This document shows, piece by piece, positions 24,478 through 32,103 of a DNA stretch of 35,601 nt; position 1 is the first letter of the stretch, and each line of letters starts with the position of its first letter. The notes below the pieces were generated by a model. It was not told where the DNA came from and did not search any database. It worked only from the letters and a program-made list of their open reading frames with translations. Where the stretch lies: the NCBI GenBank assembly GCA_900316995.1, contig ONEZ01000022.1:1-35601 (forward strand), given 5' to 3'. A program made the position numbers and the translations under genes. Origin of the DNA: an uncultured Bacteroidales bacterium. Lineage in GTDB: Bacteria; Bacteroidota; Bacteroidia; Bacteroidales; Paludibacteraceae.

Positions 24478-24606
24478 ACTACATCGTAAGGCTCAGCCCC
24501 TTTGTAAGGGGCTTCGTCCCTCCCATACGGGTCTGTGACCCTATGGGTCCCTCCCGCTATACGTCTCCGCGGGTGGAGACGCTTACTCATGCAGTCTATA
24601 TTCTCT
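24467..24606. other. 140-bp multi-stem palindromic element with terminal inverted repeats
   Basis: Perfect 14-bp terminal inverted repeats (AGAGAATATAGACT at 24467-24480 and its complement at 24593-24606) enclose three hairpins. Stem 1 is 24496-24502 with 24506-24512 (7 bp, loop TGT). Stem 2 is 24522-24533 with 24537-24547 (11 bp with one bulged C, loop TGT). Stem 3 is 24562-24568 with 24575-24581 (7 bp, 6-base loop). GTCCCTCCC occurs at 24516-24524 and again at 24547-24555, between the stems. The layout is cloverleaf-like. No coding ORF, tRNA T-loop or transposase is present. Possible identities are a non-autonomous mobile palindrome, a structured untranslated RNA or a processing/termination site. 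The left arm contains the stop codon of the upstream gene. Confidence 0.8.
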
Positions 24607-24645
24607 AACTTTCAATTTTCAACTTTCAACTTTCAATTTTCAACT
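24607..24645 (+). repeat. AACTTTC heptamer tandem repeat in the mutS2 leader
   Basis: Five heptamers (AACTTTC or AATTTTC) plus AACT run without interruption from the end of the palindromic element to 5 bases before the mutS2 ATG. The region has no Shine-Dalgarno motif. The unit is one base different from that before mce. Confidence 0.92.
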
Positions 24646-24650
24646 AATAT

Positions 24651-27071
24651 ATGTTATACCCAATAAATACAATTGAAAGTAAGCTCGGCTTCACGCAGGT
24701 ACGGGAGCTGCTGAAACAGCACTGCCTCAGCACACTTGGGCGCAGCGTGGTTGATGCCATGCAGTTCTCCACGTCAAGAGCCGACATAGTGAAACGCTTA
24801 GGGCAGACCAGTGAGTTTATGCGGCTTATGGAGGAGAATGACAACTTTCCACGTGACTACTGGTTTGACACTCGTGAGTACCTGCGTCGCATAACGCCAG
24901 AAGGAACGTTCCTTACTGAAAGTGAATTGTTTGAAATACGCCGCTCACTCGGCGCCATAGCCGCCATAGTAACATTTATGAGCGTAAAAAGTGAGGACAG
25001 CTACCCTCATCTTAAAGCATTGGCAGAGAGAGTTGAGCCGTCAGAGCCTATATGCCGCCATATTGACACAATACTTAACAAGTTCGGCCGAATAAAAGAT
25101 GACGCTACCGCTGAACTGCTACGCATACGGCGCAGCAAAGCGGCAGAAACATCGGCAGCCTCAAAACTTCTCACACAGATACTTGCCTCAGCCAAGGAGA
25201 ACGCCTACGTGGAGAAGGACGTAACCCCCACCCTGCGTGAAGGACGCCTTGTTATTCCAGTATCGCCGGCATTCAAGCGCAAGATAGGAGGAATAGTGCA
25301 TGATGAGTCAGCATCGGGGAAGACAGTGTATATAGAGCCTACACAAGTGGTGGAGGCTAACAACCGCATAAGGGAACTGGAGATTGACGAGCAGCATGAG
25401 GTTATGCGCATACTAAAGAACTGCTCAGACTTTATCCGCCCCAGCATACCTCAGCTTGAAAAATCTTACCGTTTCCTTGGCATTATTGACTTTATACAGG
25501 CCAAAAGCCGTTTTGCTTCTGAGATAGGCGCACATTGCCATATACCATCAGAGAGACCGCAGATGGAGTGGTACAATGCAGTTCACCCTCTGCTGCTTCT
25601 ACAACTTAAACCGCAAAATAAAGACGTGGTTCCACTTAACATAAAACTTACGGCAGAGAACCGCATACTTATTATTTCAGGTCCTAACGCAGGCGGCAAA
25701 TCAGTATGTCTTAAAACAGTGGGGCTGGTGCAATATATGATTCAGTGCGGAATGCCTGTAATAATGCAGGACGGGAGCCGTACAGGCATATTTGAGAGCA
25801 TATTCATTGACATAGGCGACGAGCAGTCAATAGAGAATGACCTGAGCACCTACAGTTCACACCTTACAAACATGAAATACTTCCTGAAATATTCAGGAGA
25901 ACGTTCTCTTATTCTTATAGATGAGTTTGGCACTGGCACTGAGCCAAATATAGGAGGCGCCATAGCAGAGGCGGAACTTGAAGTGCTTAACGCCAAAAAA
26001 AGCTACGGGGTTATAACCACCCACTACACAAACCTCAAACATCTTGCAGGCCAGACACCGGGGCTTGTGAACGGAGCCATGCTCTATGACCGACACCGCA
26101 TGGAGCCTCTCTTCCAGCTTGAGATAGGCAGCCCTGGCAGCTCATTTGCAATAGAGATAGCCAAGAAAATAGGTCTGCCGGCAGAGATAATAGAGAGCGC
26201 CACACGCAAGGTGGGGGCAGAGCATATAGACTATGACAAGAACCTGCAGGACGCTGCACGTGACAAACGCTACTGGGAGAACAAGCGTGAGCAGATACGA
26301 ATAAAGGAGAAGAAGACAGATGAGGCACTGGCACAGCTGCAAAAGCAGCTTGAGGGTATAAACGCAGAGCGCAAGGAGATACTGCGCCGTGCTAAAGAAG
26401 AGGCAAAAGAGCTGCTTAGCCAGACCAACGCCACCATAGAGAATACAATACGTGAGATCAAGGAGGCACATGCAGAGAAAGAGCGCACCCGTGAAATACG
26501 CCGTGAATTCAATGAGCAGCAGAAAGAGTTAAAGAAAGAGGACACAGACACAATACGCATCAAGGGCATACGAACATCATCAGCTCATCAAAAAGCTGAA
26601 ACAGAAAGCTTTGCCGTGGGAGATTACGTAAAATACGGCAGCAGCATAGGTCAGGTTATTGAAGTAAAAGGCAAAAAACTCATTATAGCCATAGGGCAAA
26701 TGGAAGCCACCGTTGATGCAGGCAAAGTGGAGAAATCAAGCCGCAAGCTCTTCAAAGAGAGCATCAAGGGCACCTCAACCTACATAAGCAAGGAGACCGC
26801 CGATAACATACGCCAGCGTAAACTGAACTTTAAGAGCGATATTGACGTACGCGGAATGAGGGCGCAGGAGGCTGTTGAAACCATAGCCTACTTTATAGAC
26901 GACGCCATTATAGTGGGGGCAAGCCAAGTGCGTATTCTGCACGGTACCGGCACAGGAGCACTCAAGCAGTACATACGTGAATACCTTGACACCATAAGCA
27001 TGGTACGCTCCTACCGCAATGAGCATATACAGCTTGGCGGCGCAGGAATTACAATAGTGGAGTTTAGGTAA
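24651..27071 (+). CDS. mutS2: MutS2-family ATPase/endonuclease
   Basis: This 806-residue protein has the MutS core and ATPase without the mismatch-recognition domain. Visible are Walker A GPNAGGKS (344-351), the Walker B region LILIDEFGTGTEPNIGG (about 422-438), ITTHYTNLKHLAG, a long charged coiled coil (about 520-645), a KOW-like segment and a C-terminal Smr nuclease domain (about 730-806) with DVRGMRAQEAVE and HGTGTGALK. Family members suppress recombination or split collided ribosomes; which applies here cannot be read from sequence. The length is normal. The leader is unusual (heptamer repeat preceded by the structured element). Confidence 0.95.
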   Translation: MLYPINTIESKLGFTQVRELLKQHCLSTLGRSVVDAMQFSTSRADIVKRLGQTSEFMRLMEENDNFPRDYWFDTREYLRRITPEGTFLTESELFEIRRSLGAIAAIVTFMSVKSEDSYPHLKALAERVEPSEPICRHIDTILNKFGRIKDDATAELLRIRRSKAAETSAASKLLTQILASAKENAYVEKDVTPTLREGRLVIPVSPAFKRKIGGIVHDESASGKTVYIEPTQVVEANNRIRELEIDEQHEVMRILKNCSDFIRPSIPQLEKSYRFLGIIDFIQAKSRFASEIGAHCHIPSERPQMEWYNAVHPLLLLQLKPQNKDVVPLNIKLTAENRILIISGPNAGGKSVCLKTVGLVQYMIQCGMPVIMQDGSRTGIFESIFIDIGDEQSIENDLSTYSSHLTNMKYFLKYSGERSLILIDEFGTGTEPNIGGAIAEAELEVLNAKKSYGVITTHYTNLKHLAGQTPGLVNGAMLYDRHRMEPLFQLEIGSPGSSFAIEIAKKIGLPAEIIESATRKVGAEHIDYDKNLQDAARDKRYWENKREQIRIKEKKTDEALAQLQKQLEGINAERKEILRRAKEEAKELLSQTNATIENTIREIKEAHAEKERTREIRREFNEQQKELKKEDTDTIRIKGIRTSSAHQKAETESFAVGDYVKYGSSIGQVIEVKGKKLIIAIGQMEATVDAGKVEKSSRKLFKESIKGTSTYISKETADNIRQRKLNFKSDIDVRGMRAQEAVETIAYFIDDAIIVGASQVRILHGTGTGALKQYIREYLDTISMVRSYRNEHIQLGGAGITIVEFR

Positions 27072-27076
27072 AACAG

Positions 27077-27262
27077 ACGTCATTCTATAAAAAACGTCAT
27101 TCTGTAAAAAACGTCATTCTGAGCGCAGCGAAGACGTGTTGATGAACACGTAGTGTGAATAATCTCATAATCATTTCGAGATCCTTCGTTTCACTCAGGA
27201 TGACGCTGTATTAATTATACACTCAGGATGACGTTACTTATTAATAATACACCCAGAATGAC
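27077..27262. repeat. Clustered palindromic intergenic repeat between convergent genes
   Basis: The left side has three direct copies of ACGTCATTCT at 27077, 27094 and 27111 (period 17). The right side has three inverted counterparts (AGGATGACG at 27197, AGGATGACGT at 27225, AGAATGAC at 27255; spacing 28 and 30). The central pair forms the widespread motif type CATTCTGAGCG...GAAG...CTC paired with GAG...CTTCG...CTCAGGATG. A separate perfect hairpin (ACGTGTT at 27134-27140, loop GATG, AACACGT at 27145-27151) sits inside. It fills most of the 207-base gap between the ends of mutS2 and the leftward barrel gene, so it may also act as a bidirectional terminator. Confidence 0.85.
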
Positions 27263-27278
27263 TGACGTTGCGTACTAA

Positions 27279-28229
27279 TTAGAAGTAGTAGTTTAGAGAA
27301 AGAGTACAACCAAGGTTCTCTGTACCATAGAGCAGATACATGCTACCCGGGCTGATAAGCTGGTTGTATTTCTCTACAGCACCGCTGAACTTATTATAGC
27401 CCTCATACTGAACGTATGTCTGTGGCTGCCATGCAACCATGAGAGGGGTGATGTCAAGTGTGGCGCCAAGAGAAACACGTGGAATAAAGAACCACTCAAT
27501 TCCTAATTGTGCGTAAAGACCTATACCCTGATTAACACCCACGTTATACTGCTTAACAGGACGTGCGTAGTCCATTTGAACCACTGCAGATGGGTCAAAG
27601 TTATTGTGATCCTCTATCTTGTCCATGCAAGAAGGTTTCTGGTTTGCGGAAGTAATAAGGTTACCATACTTCATCTTGGCAGAACCGCCTCCAAAAGCGT
27701 ACATAAGACCAAAACCGCCTACAAACTTCAAAGAGCCTTTGCCTGCGTTCCACTCCATACCAGCTGTAATGTTACCACCGGCATAGCTTAAATCCATCTC
27801 ATCCCAAACCTTCTTCTCTGAAAGAGGATTGAGGGCTACGGCAAGATCATCCTTAACATACTCACGGTATGCAGTATAACCGCCGCTGAAACCTACAGAC
27901 CCCTTGAATGTCATAGATTTGGTGATTTTATACTTAACAGCTATAGACACCATTGGACGCTGAGCAAGGAAGAACATCTGGCTTGGATAATTCAAGCAGG
28001 TGTCAACCTGATCTCTATATATGAAACTACCTACGCTTGAAAGAGCGCTTGCACTGCCACCCTTGGCGGCAGCCACTGGGTTGAACTCCAAGCCCACTGA
28101 CACAGAGCCAGCCTCTGGAACGTTCTTTGACCAGTCTTTCTTTGATGTTGACGCCTCCTGAGCAAACAGAGTAGATGTTGCAGCCATTGCAAGCGCCAAA
28201 GCCAAAGCCTTTGTTATATATCTTTTCAT
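27279..28229 (-). CDS. Putative outer membrane beta-barrel protein
   Basis: This 316-residue protein has a signal peptide ending STLFAQ at about residue 24. Amphipathic beta-strands run through the mature part, and the C-terminus LNYYF ends in the aromatic residue typical of barrels. A loop near residues 192-215 contains a lone Cys. No specific family is recognised. It follows the small lipoprotein gene by 30 bases without its own TAnnTTTG box, so the two are probably co-transcribed and may act together in the outer membrane (inference). Confidence 0.75.
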   Translation of the reverse strand: MKRYITKALALALAMAATSTLFAQEASTSKKDWSKNVPEAGSVSVGLEFNPVAAAKGGSASALSSVGSFIYRDQVDTCLNYPSQMFFLAQRPMVSIAVKYKITKSMTFKGSVGFSGGYTAYREYVKDDLAVALNPLSEKKVWDEMDLSYAGGNITAGMEWNAGKGSLKFVGGFGLMYAFGGGSAKMKYGNLITSANQKPSCMDKIEDHNNFDPSAVVQMDYARPVKQYNVGVNQGIGLYAQLGIEWFFIPRVSLGATLDITPLMVAWQPQTYVQYEGYNKFSGAVEKYNQLISPGSMYLLYGTENLGCTLSLNYYF

Positions 28230-28259
28230 AACCTTAAGTCTTTTGTTTGTAAAACATTA

Positions 28260-28835
28260 CTACTCTTTTGGTGTACCACTATCAGCTCCTACACCATTTG
28301 TACTTTGCGCCTCAAAACCATTAGGTTTAGCGTCAAGATTGGCCACAAATATCTGTCCGTATGCCACATCAAATTTCTTTTCAGCTTTATATTTTACAAC
28401 ACCTTTTGCAGCTTTTGTAATCAGCCCATCTCCGTTAGCCTCAAACTCGCATCTCACCTCCACCTCGTATGTCTTACCAGGTGCTATTGGAAGATTAGCC
28501 TCATACATCTTATCCACAACAGGCACTTGCTGAACAGATGCTATAGTCTCCTCTATCTTTTTAGTCTCCTTACCGTCTGGCACCTCTATGAAGTTACCAG
28601 TTTTAATTTTGGTGGTAACAGTAACAAACACGCCATCCTGTGTAACAGCCTTGTACTCTGTACCAGCTTCACCAGTAGTCTTATTTGGCAAATATGCTAC
28701 AGTACCCTTTATTACAGTTGCCGTTGTAGATGCCACTGTTAACTCTGTAGGCTGAACTTTCTTGCAAGAAGAGAGAGCAATAGCTGCCAAAGAAACGGCA
28801 AACAAAGTTGCCAATGTTTTTGTAAATGTCTTCAT
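28260..28835 (-). CDS. Hypothetical lipoprotein
   Basis: This 191-residue protein has a type II signal peptide with lipobox LSSC (cysteine about 24) followed by KK. The mature part is rich in Thr, Val and Lys, predicted as beta-sandwich, with a VYV-like strand pattern and no motif I recognise. It is preceded by a TAnnTTTG box at 28873-28880 and followed by the beta-barrel gene 30 bases on. A surface or periplasmic partner of that barrel is plausible but unproven. Confidence 0.75.
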   Translation of the reverse strand: MKTFTKTLATLFAVSLAAIALSSCKKVQPTELTVASTTATVIKGTVAYLPNKTTGEAGTEYKAVTQDGVFVTVTTKIKTGNFIEVPDGKETKKIEETIASVQQVPVVDKMYEANLPIAPGKTYEVEVRCEFEANGDGLITKAAKGVVKYKAEKKFDVAYGQIFVANLDAKPNGFEAQSTNGVGADSGTPKE

Positions 28836-28872
28836 AGTTATTAAAATTAGTTAATAAATAAATTACACGTTG

Positions 28873-28880
28873 CAAATATA
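28873..28880 (-). promoter_or_regulatory. Predicted -7 box for the lipoprotein/barrel pair
   Basis: On the minus strand it reads TATATTTG, an exact TAnnTTTG match. The predicted start is near 28868 and the leader about 33 bases. No TTG is visible at -33. Confidence 0.5.
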
Positions 28881-28900
28881 GCAAAAAAATTTCTTAAATA

Positions 28901-30322
28901 TTAGAATGCTGCCACATTATGTAGTGGTGTACTCTTAGCGCAGTTGAACGTGAGCAGAATACCTGCTTGCAAGTTAAGCCTCTGAGAGCGGTACGGAATA
29001 CCCTCTGCTGAATAATATAGAGGCATATAGTCTGTAACCACATAGAAATTGAAAGGCGGCAGACGCAGATTCAAGCCCAAGCCTAATGTGCTGAAACCAC
29101 CGCTAATAAACGAGTAGCTCGCTGACATTGAGAACCAGTAGCAAGGACGCAGATTGTAAGCAAGGGTAATCTCCTCACTTAGCCTGCCAGCGTTCAGCTC
29201 TGTGCGTGAAAGAAGACCCACACTCATCATATCCTTAAGGAATGAGTACTCCACAGCTGCATACATTTTGGCGTTCATATCTGTAACGTAAGGTTTGCCT
29301 GCAGCCACAGCATCATAGCGGTAAGAACTTTTAAGTACATTAAGCAGGGAGTCTCCGTAGTTTACGTTCTTGCTACTCGGGCTGTATTCCAAGCCGCTGA
29401 AGGTATAGTCCACATTTGCTGTAGCAGTATTGGAGTTTTCCCACACCATAAAGCCCATATCCTTAAGAGAAAGAGATATGCTCAAATCTTTTATAGGTCT
29501 GTAAACGCCACCTAAATCAAGGGCGGCACCCATGCAAGGCTTGTAGTTCTTGATATAATCATTGAATGTGGACGGGAAATTAAAACCGTTTATCTTTCCC
29601 TGTGCATCGGTGGTTACAGTGGTACCAGGAAAAGACATCTGTGCCACACCTGTTCCCCTGATAACCCATTTCTGACCACTGGCGTCAACTGTAAGACTGT
29701 TAAAAGAAGCCTCAGCGTTTGCCAGTCCAAACAACAGGTGCAAACGGCCGCCAACGCTCCACTTATCATTTATACGATATGAGTAACCACCGTTAAAATC
29801 AATGTAAGCATTTGCAGACACCTTTGTGCCTGTGATGTCATAGTGGTTTCCAAGTGAGTCTGGTGTTCCAAAAAGAGCTAAAGAGAAGAGGTCTTTAGGC
29901 AGATAGGCCGTAAGGTCCTGACGCAGGCTCATGTTAATGGAAAGATAGCCACGCTTTCTCAGCTTGAATCCAAAACCAAAGAGAGATATGTTTGTCTCCT
30001 CTTTAACTATATTATTCATGCTCAGCTTTCTAAAGAGGGCGTCACGCTCTGCAGTGCCAAAATCAGGATGCAGGAATGTAACCATCTTACCGTTGCTGTT
30101 CTTAATAATGTCATTAACTGACAGTGCGCCAGCGTTAACATCCACACCTATGGTTGAGATAACAGGGAGCTCCACGTATGTGTCACAGTTACTCTGGAAC
30201 GCCGGGTTCATGTATATCTTATAAGGCAGATAGTTCATGAAATGAAGTGTACTCACTTCTGCGTATGACATGGTGCCAAACGCCAATATGGTTGCAACTA
30301 ATGCTGTATATAATCTTTTCAT
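28901..30322 (-). CDS. DUF5723-like outer membrane protein
   Basis: This 473-residue protein has a signal peptide ending GTMSYAE at about residue 22. The start of the mature protein, LHFMNYLPYKIYMNPAFQSN, followed by strands such as GGYSYRINDKWSVGGRLHLL, resembles the DUF5723 group of Bacteroidota outer membrane barrels with PorV/FadL-like N-termini. The function is unknown. Its ATG overlaps the stop of the large upstream lipoprotein by 4 bases (ATGA), a strong sign of translational coupling and a functional pair. Confidence 0.78.
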   Translation of the reverse strand: MKRLYTALVATILAFGTMSYAEVSTLHFMNYLPYKIYMNPAFQSNCDTYVELPVISTIGVDVNAGALSVNDIIKNSNGKMVTFLHPDFGTAERDALFRKLSMNNIVKEETNISLFGFGFKLRKRGYLSINMSLRQDLTAYLPKDLFSLALFGTPDSLGNHYDITGTKVSANAYIDFNGGYSYRINDKWSVGGRLHLLFGLANAEASFNSLTVDASGQKWVIRGTGVAQMSFPGTTVTTDAQGKINGFNFPSTFNDYIKNYKPCMGAALDLGGVYRPIKDLSISLSLKDMGFMVWENSNTATANVDYTFSGLEYSPSSKNVNYGDSLLNVLKSSYRYDAVAAGKPYVTDMNAKMYAAVEYSFLKDMMSVGLLSRTELNAGRLSEEITLAYNLRPCYWFSMSASYSFISGGFSTLGLGLNLRLPPFNFYVVTDYMPLYYSAEGIPYRSQRLNLQAGILLTFNCAKSTPLHNVAAF

Positions 30323-32070
30323 TTCTTTTCCTCCTTATTTGCCTTAGGGTTATAAGTTACGTATCCTTTCGCCCACAATTCCGCATTGGCTTCAAGCCAG
30401 TCGTTTCTCTTAAACCAAATGTCCTTTAAATCCTTGTTAATAACTTTATATTTGAATATTATGCCTTTGCACTTGTCATTAAGCTCTTTCCACTGTTTGT
30501 ATGTGAGCTTTATGTAAGCAAAGCTCTCCTTGGAGTCTGCTGTCACAAGGCCGTTTGCATCGCTTGGGGCGGCAGGTATGGTAAGCTGTCCTCTGAGTTC
30601 CGGCAGTACCTCCTGATTCTTTTCATCGTAGAACCAGTAGTCTGCATTTGCATCCACAGGCAGATGGTTCACAAAGCGTATTTTTATACGAGCCATTATG
30701 CCGTCAGAGAGCGTAACACCACTTGTCTCACCCACTCTGAGCTCATCAAAGTTTATTTTCAGTGTGTCATAACGGTCAATGTTGAAGTTCTTATCGGCAT
30801 TATTCTTGTCACCTTCAAACTTACATACAAGCTTGGTGTCAAAAATCATATCAATATCAGAGTCGTCAAAGAAGTATGACACGCCCACGCCTTTTGTATC
30901 AAGAGGTCTTATCTTATAGTGATACTCAAGGTAATCTCCCTTTATCTTGAAAAGACGGTCTGTATGGCCATACTCCCTGTTAAGTTCAAAGTCTGTGTTC
31001 TTTTGCAATGATTTGGTGTCATAAGATTGCAACTCAGAGAATGTCAGGCCCTTTAATTCATCTATAAGCGGATAGTTCAGTGTGAATGAAGTGCTCTTGC
31101 TTCCATTAAACTCAGCATAAACCTCTTCTCCTGTAAGAGAGTTCTCAAGTTTAACGTAGTCAAGTTCATAGCTGGCTGGTATGCCAATAGTGTTTCTGCC
31201 CCTCAGGAATATCTGCGGATTATAGAAAGGAAGGAAGTAGTCTCCGCCCTCCAAATCCTTGGTGTAGGCGAATTTGATTTTCTCGGTTTTCTCGTAAATA
31301 ATGCGCTCAGGGCCAAGGTATCCGTATGTTACACGAGGCTGGAGGCTGTTCAGATTTACATCAACATAGACTTTTGCCTTGGCAGGTATGTCCTCTGTTG
31401 CCACAACGCTACCGGCAACCCTTATTGCAAAACCTTTGGTGCCTTTAAATTTAATCATGGCGTTACCAAGGTCAAGGTTTACATCTACAGGGGCGCCCTT
31501 TAAGCTGACACGCTGTTTGTTATCTGGATACAGTTCCGGATTAAGCACCGCATCCTTCTTCTCAAATGAGAGTTCGGCGTACGAGCCTTCAAGTAGCTGT
31601 CCCTTGCAATCTGATGAAACATGCAGAGATACGTTGTTGCCGTTTTTGAGCAGGATGGAATCCAAGCGCTCATTAGGATTTGTGTTTATGTCATCAAACA
31701 CAAAATCATAGACCACGTCAAAAGTACCTCTTTTCTTATCAGCAGTATTAATATCAAGATCCGCCTCTACCAGGAACTGACCCTTAGGAAGCATCTTCAA
31801 ATGTCCTATAATCTCATTCCCAAGATACTCACTGTCCTGCTTTGCAAGATAGACATCCTCCCCATCATACTTGAATGAGAACGAGTGGAAACTGTCTGGC
31901 AGAACCTCAAAAAGTTTGGTTTTGGTGTGACCTATCGGACCTACAAGGGTCATGTCAGAACCAATTGTTGTGTCAATCTCACCAAGAAGTCTGTACTCTT
32001 TGTTGACACACGATGTCACCGCAAGAGCAGCAATAACAAACAAAGGTAAAAAGTGTGAAAATTTACGCAT
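30319..32070 (-). CDS. Large hypothetical lipoprotein coupled to the DUF5723-like protein
   Basis: This 583-residue protein has a type II signal peptide with lipobox VTSC (cysteine about 21). The mature part appears to be several beta-sandwich modules; repeated patterns of the kind GAPVDVNLDLGNAMIKFKGT suggest an LEA- or BPI-like beta architecture, but I do not recognise the family. The C-terminus is Lys/Glu-rich. It is followed by the DUF5723-like gene with a 4-base overlap. A -7 box at 32096-32103 overlaps the stop codon of the upstream helicase gene. Confidence 0.75.
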   Translation of the reverse strand: MRKFSHFLPLFVIAALAVTSCVNKEYRLLGEIDTTIGSDMTLVGPIGHTKTKLFEVLPDSFHSFSFKYDGEDVYLAKQDSEYLGNEIIGHLKMLPKGQFLVEADLDINTADKKRGTFDVVYDFVFDDINTNPNERLDSILLKNGNNVSLHVSSDCKGQLLEGSYAELSFEKKDAVLNPELYPDNKQRVSLKGAPVDVNLDLGNAMIKFKGTKGFAIRVAGSVVATEDIPAKAKVYVDVNLNSLQPRVTYGYLGPERIIYEKTEKIKFAYTKDLEGGDYFLPFYNPQIFLRGRNTIGIPASYELDYVKLENSLTGEEVYAEFNGSKSTSFTLNYPLIDELKGLTFSELQSYDTKSLQKNTDFELNREYGHTDRLFKIKGDYLEYHYKIRPLDTKGVGVSYFFDDSDIDMIFDTKLVCKFEGDKNNADKNFNIDRYDTLKINFDELRVGETSGVTLSDGIMARIKIRFVNHLPVDANADYWFYDEKNQEVLPELRGQLTIPAAPSDANGLVTADSKESFAYIKLTYKQWKELNDKCKGIIFKYKVINKDLKDIWFKRNDWLEANAELWAKGYVTYNPKANKEEKK

Positions 32071-32095
32071 AGTATTACTATTTTATAACGAACTA

Positions 32096-32103
32096 CAAAA
32101 TTA
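32096..32103 (-). promoter_or_regulatory. Predicted -7 box for the lipoprotein/DUF5723 pair
   Basis: On the minus strand it reads TAATTTTG, an exact TAnnTTTG match. It overlaps the stop codon of the helicase gene. The predicted start is near 32091 and the leader about 20 bases. Confidence 0.55.

Noticed and set aside
24467-24606. Cloverleaf-like fold considered as a tRNA or tmRNA piece
   Set aside because: It is too long for a tRNA, has no T-loop consensus, no recognisable anticodon arm and no CCA end, and its stems are not of tRNA length.
27077-27262. Repeated ACGTCATTCT units considered as a CRISPR array
   Set aside because: Units are 10 bases, spacing is 17 on one side and 28-30 inverted on the other, there are no spacers of uniform length and no cas genes.
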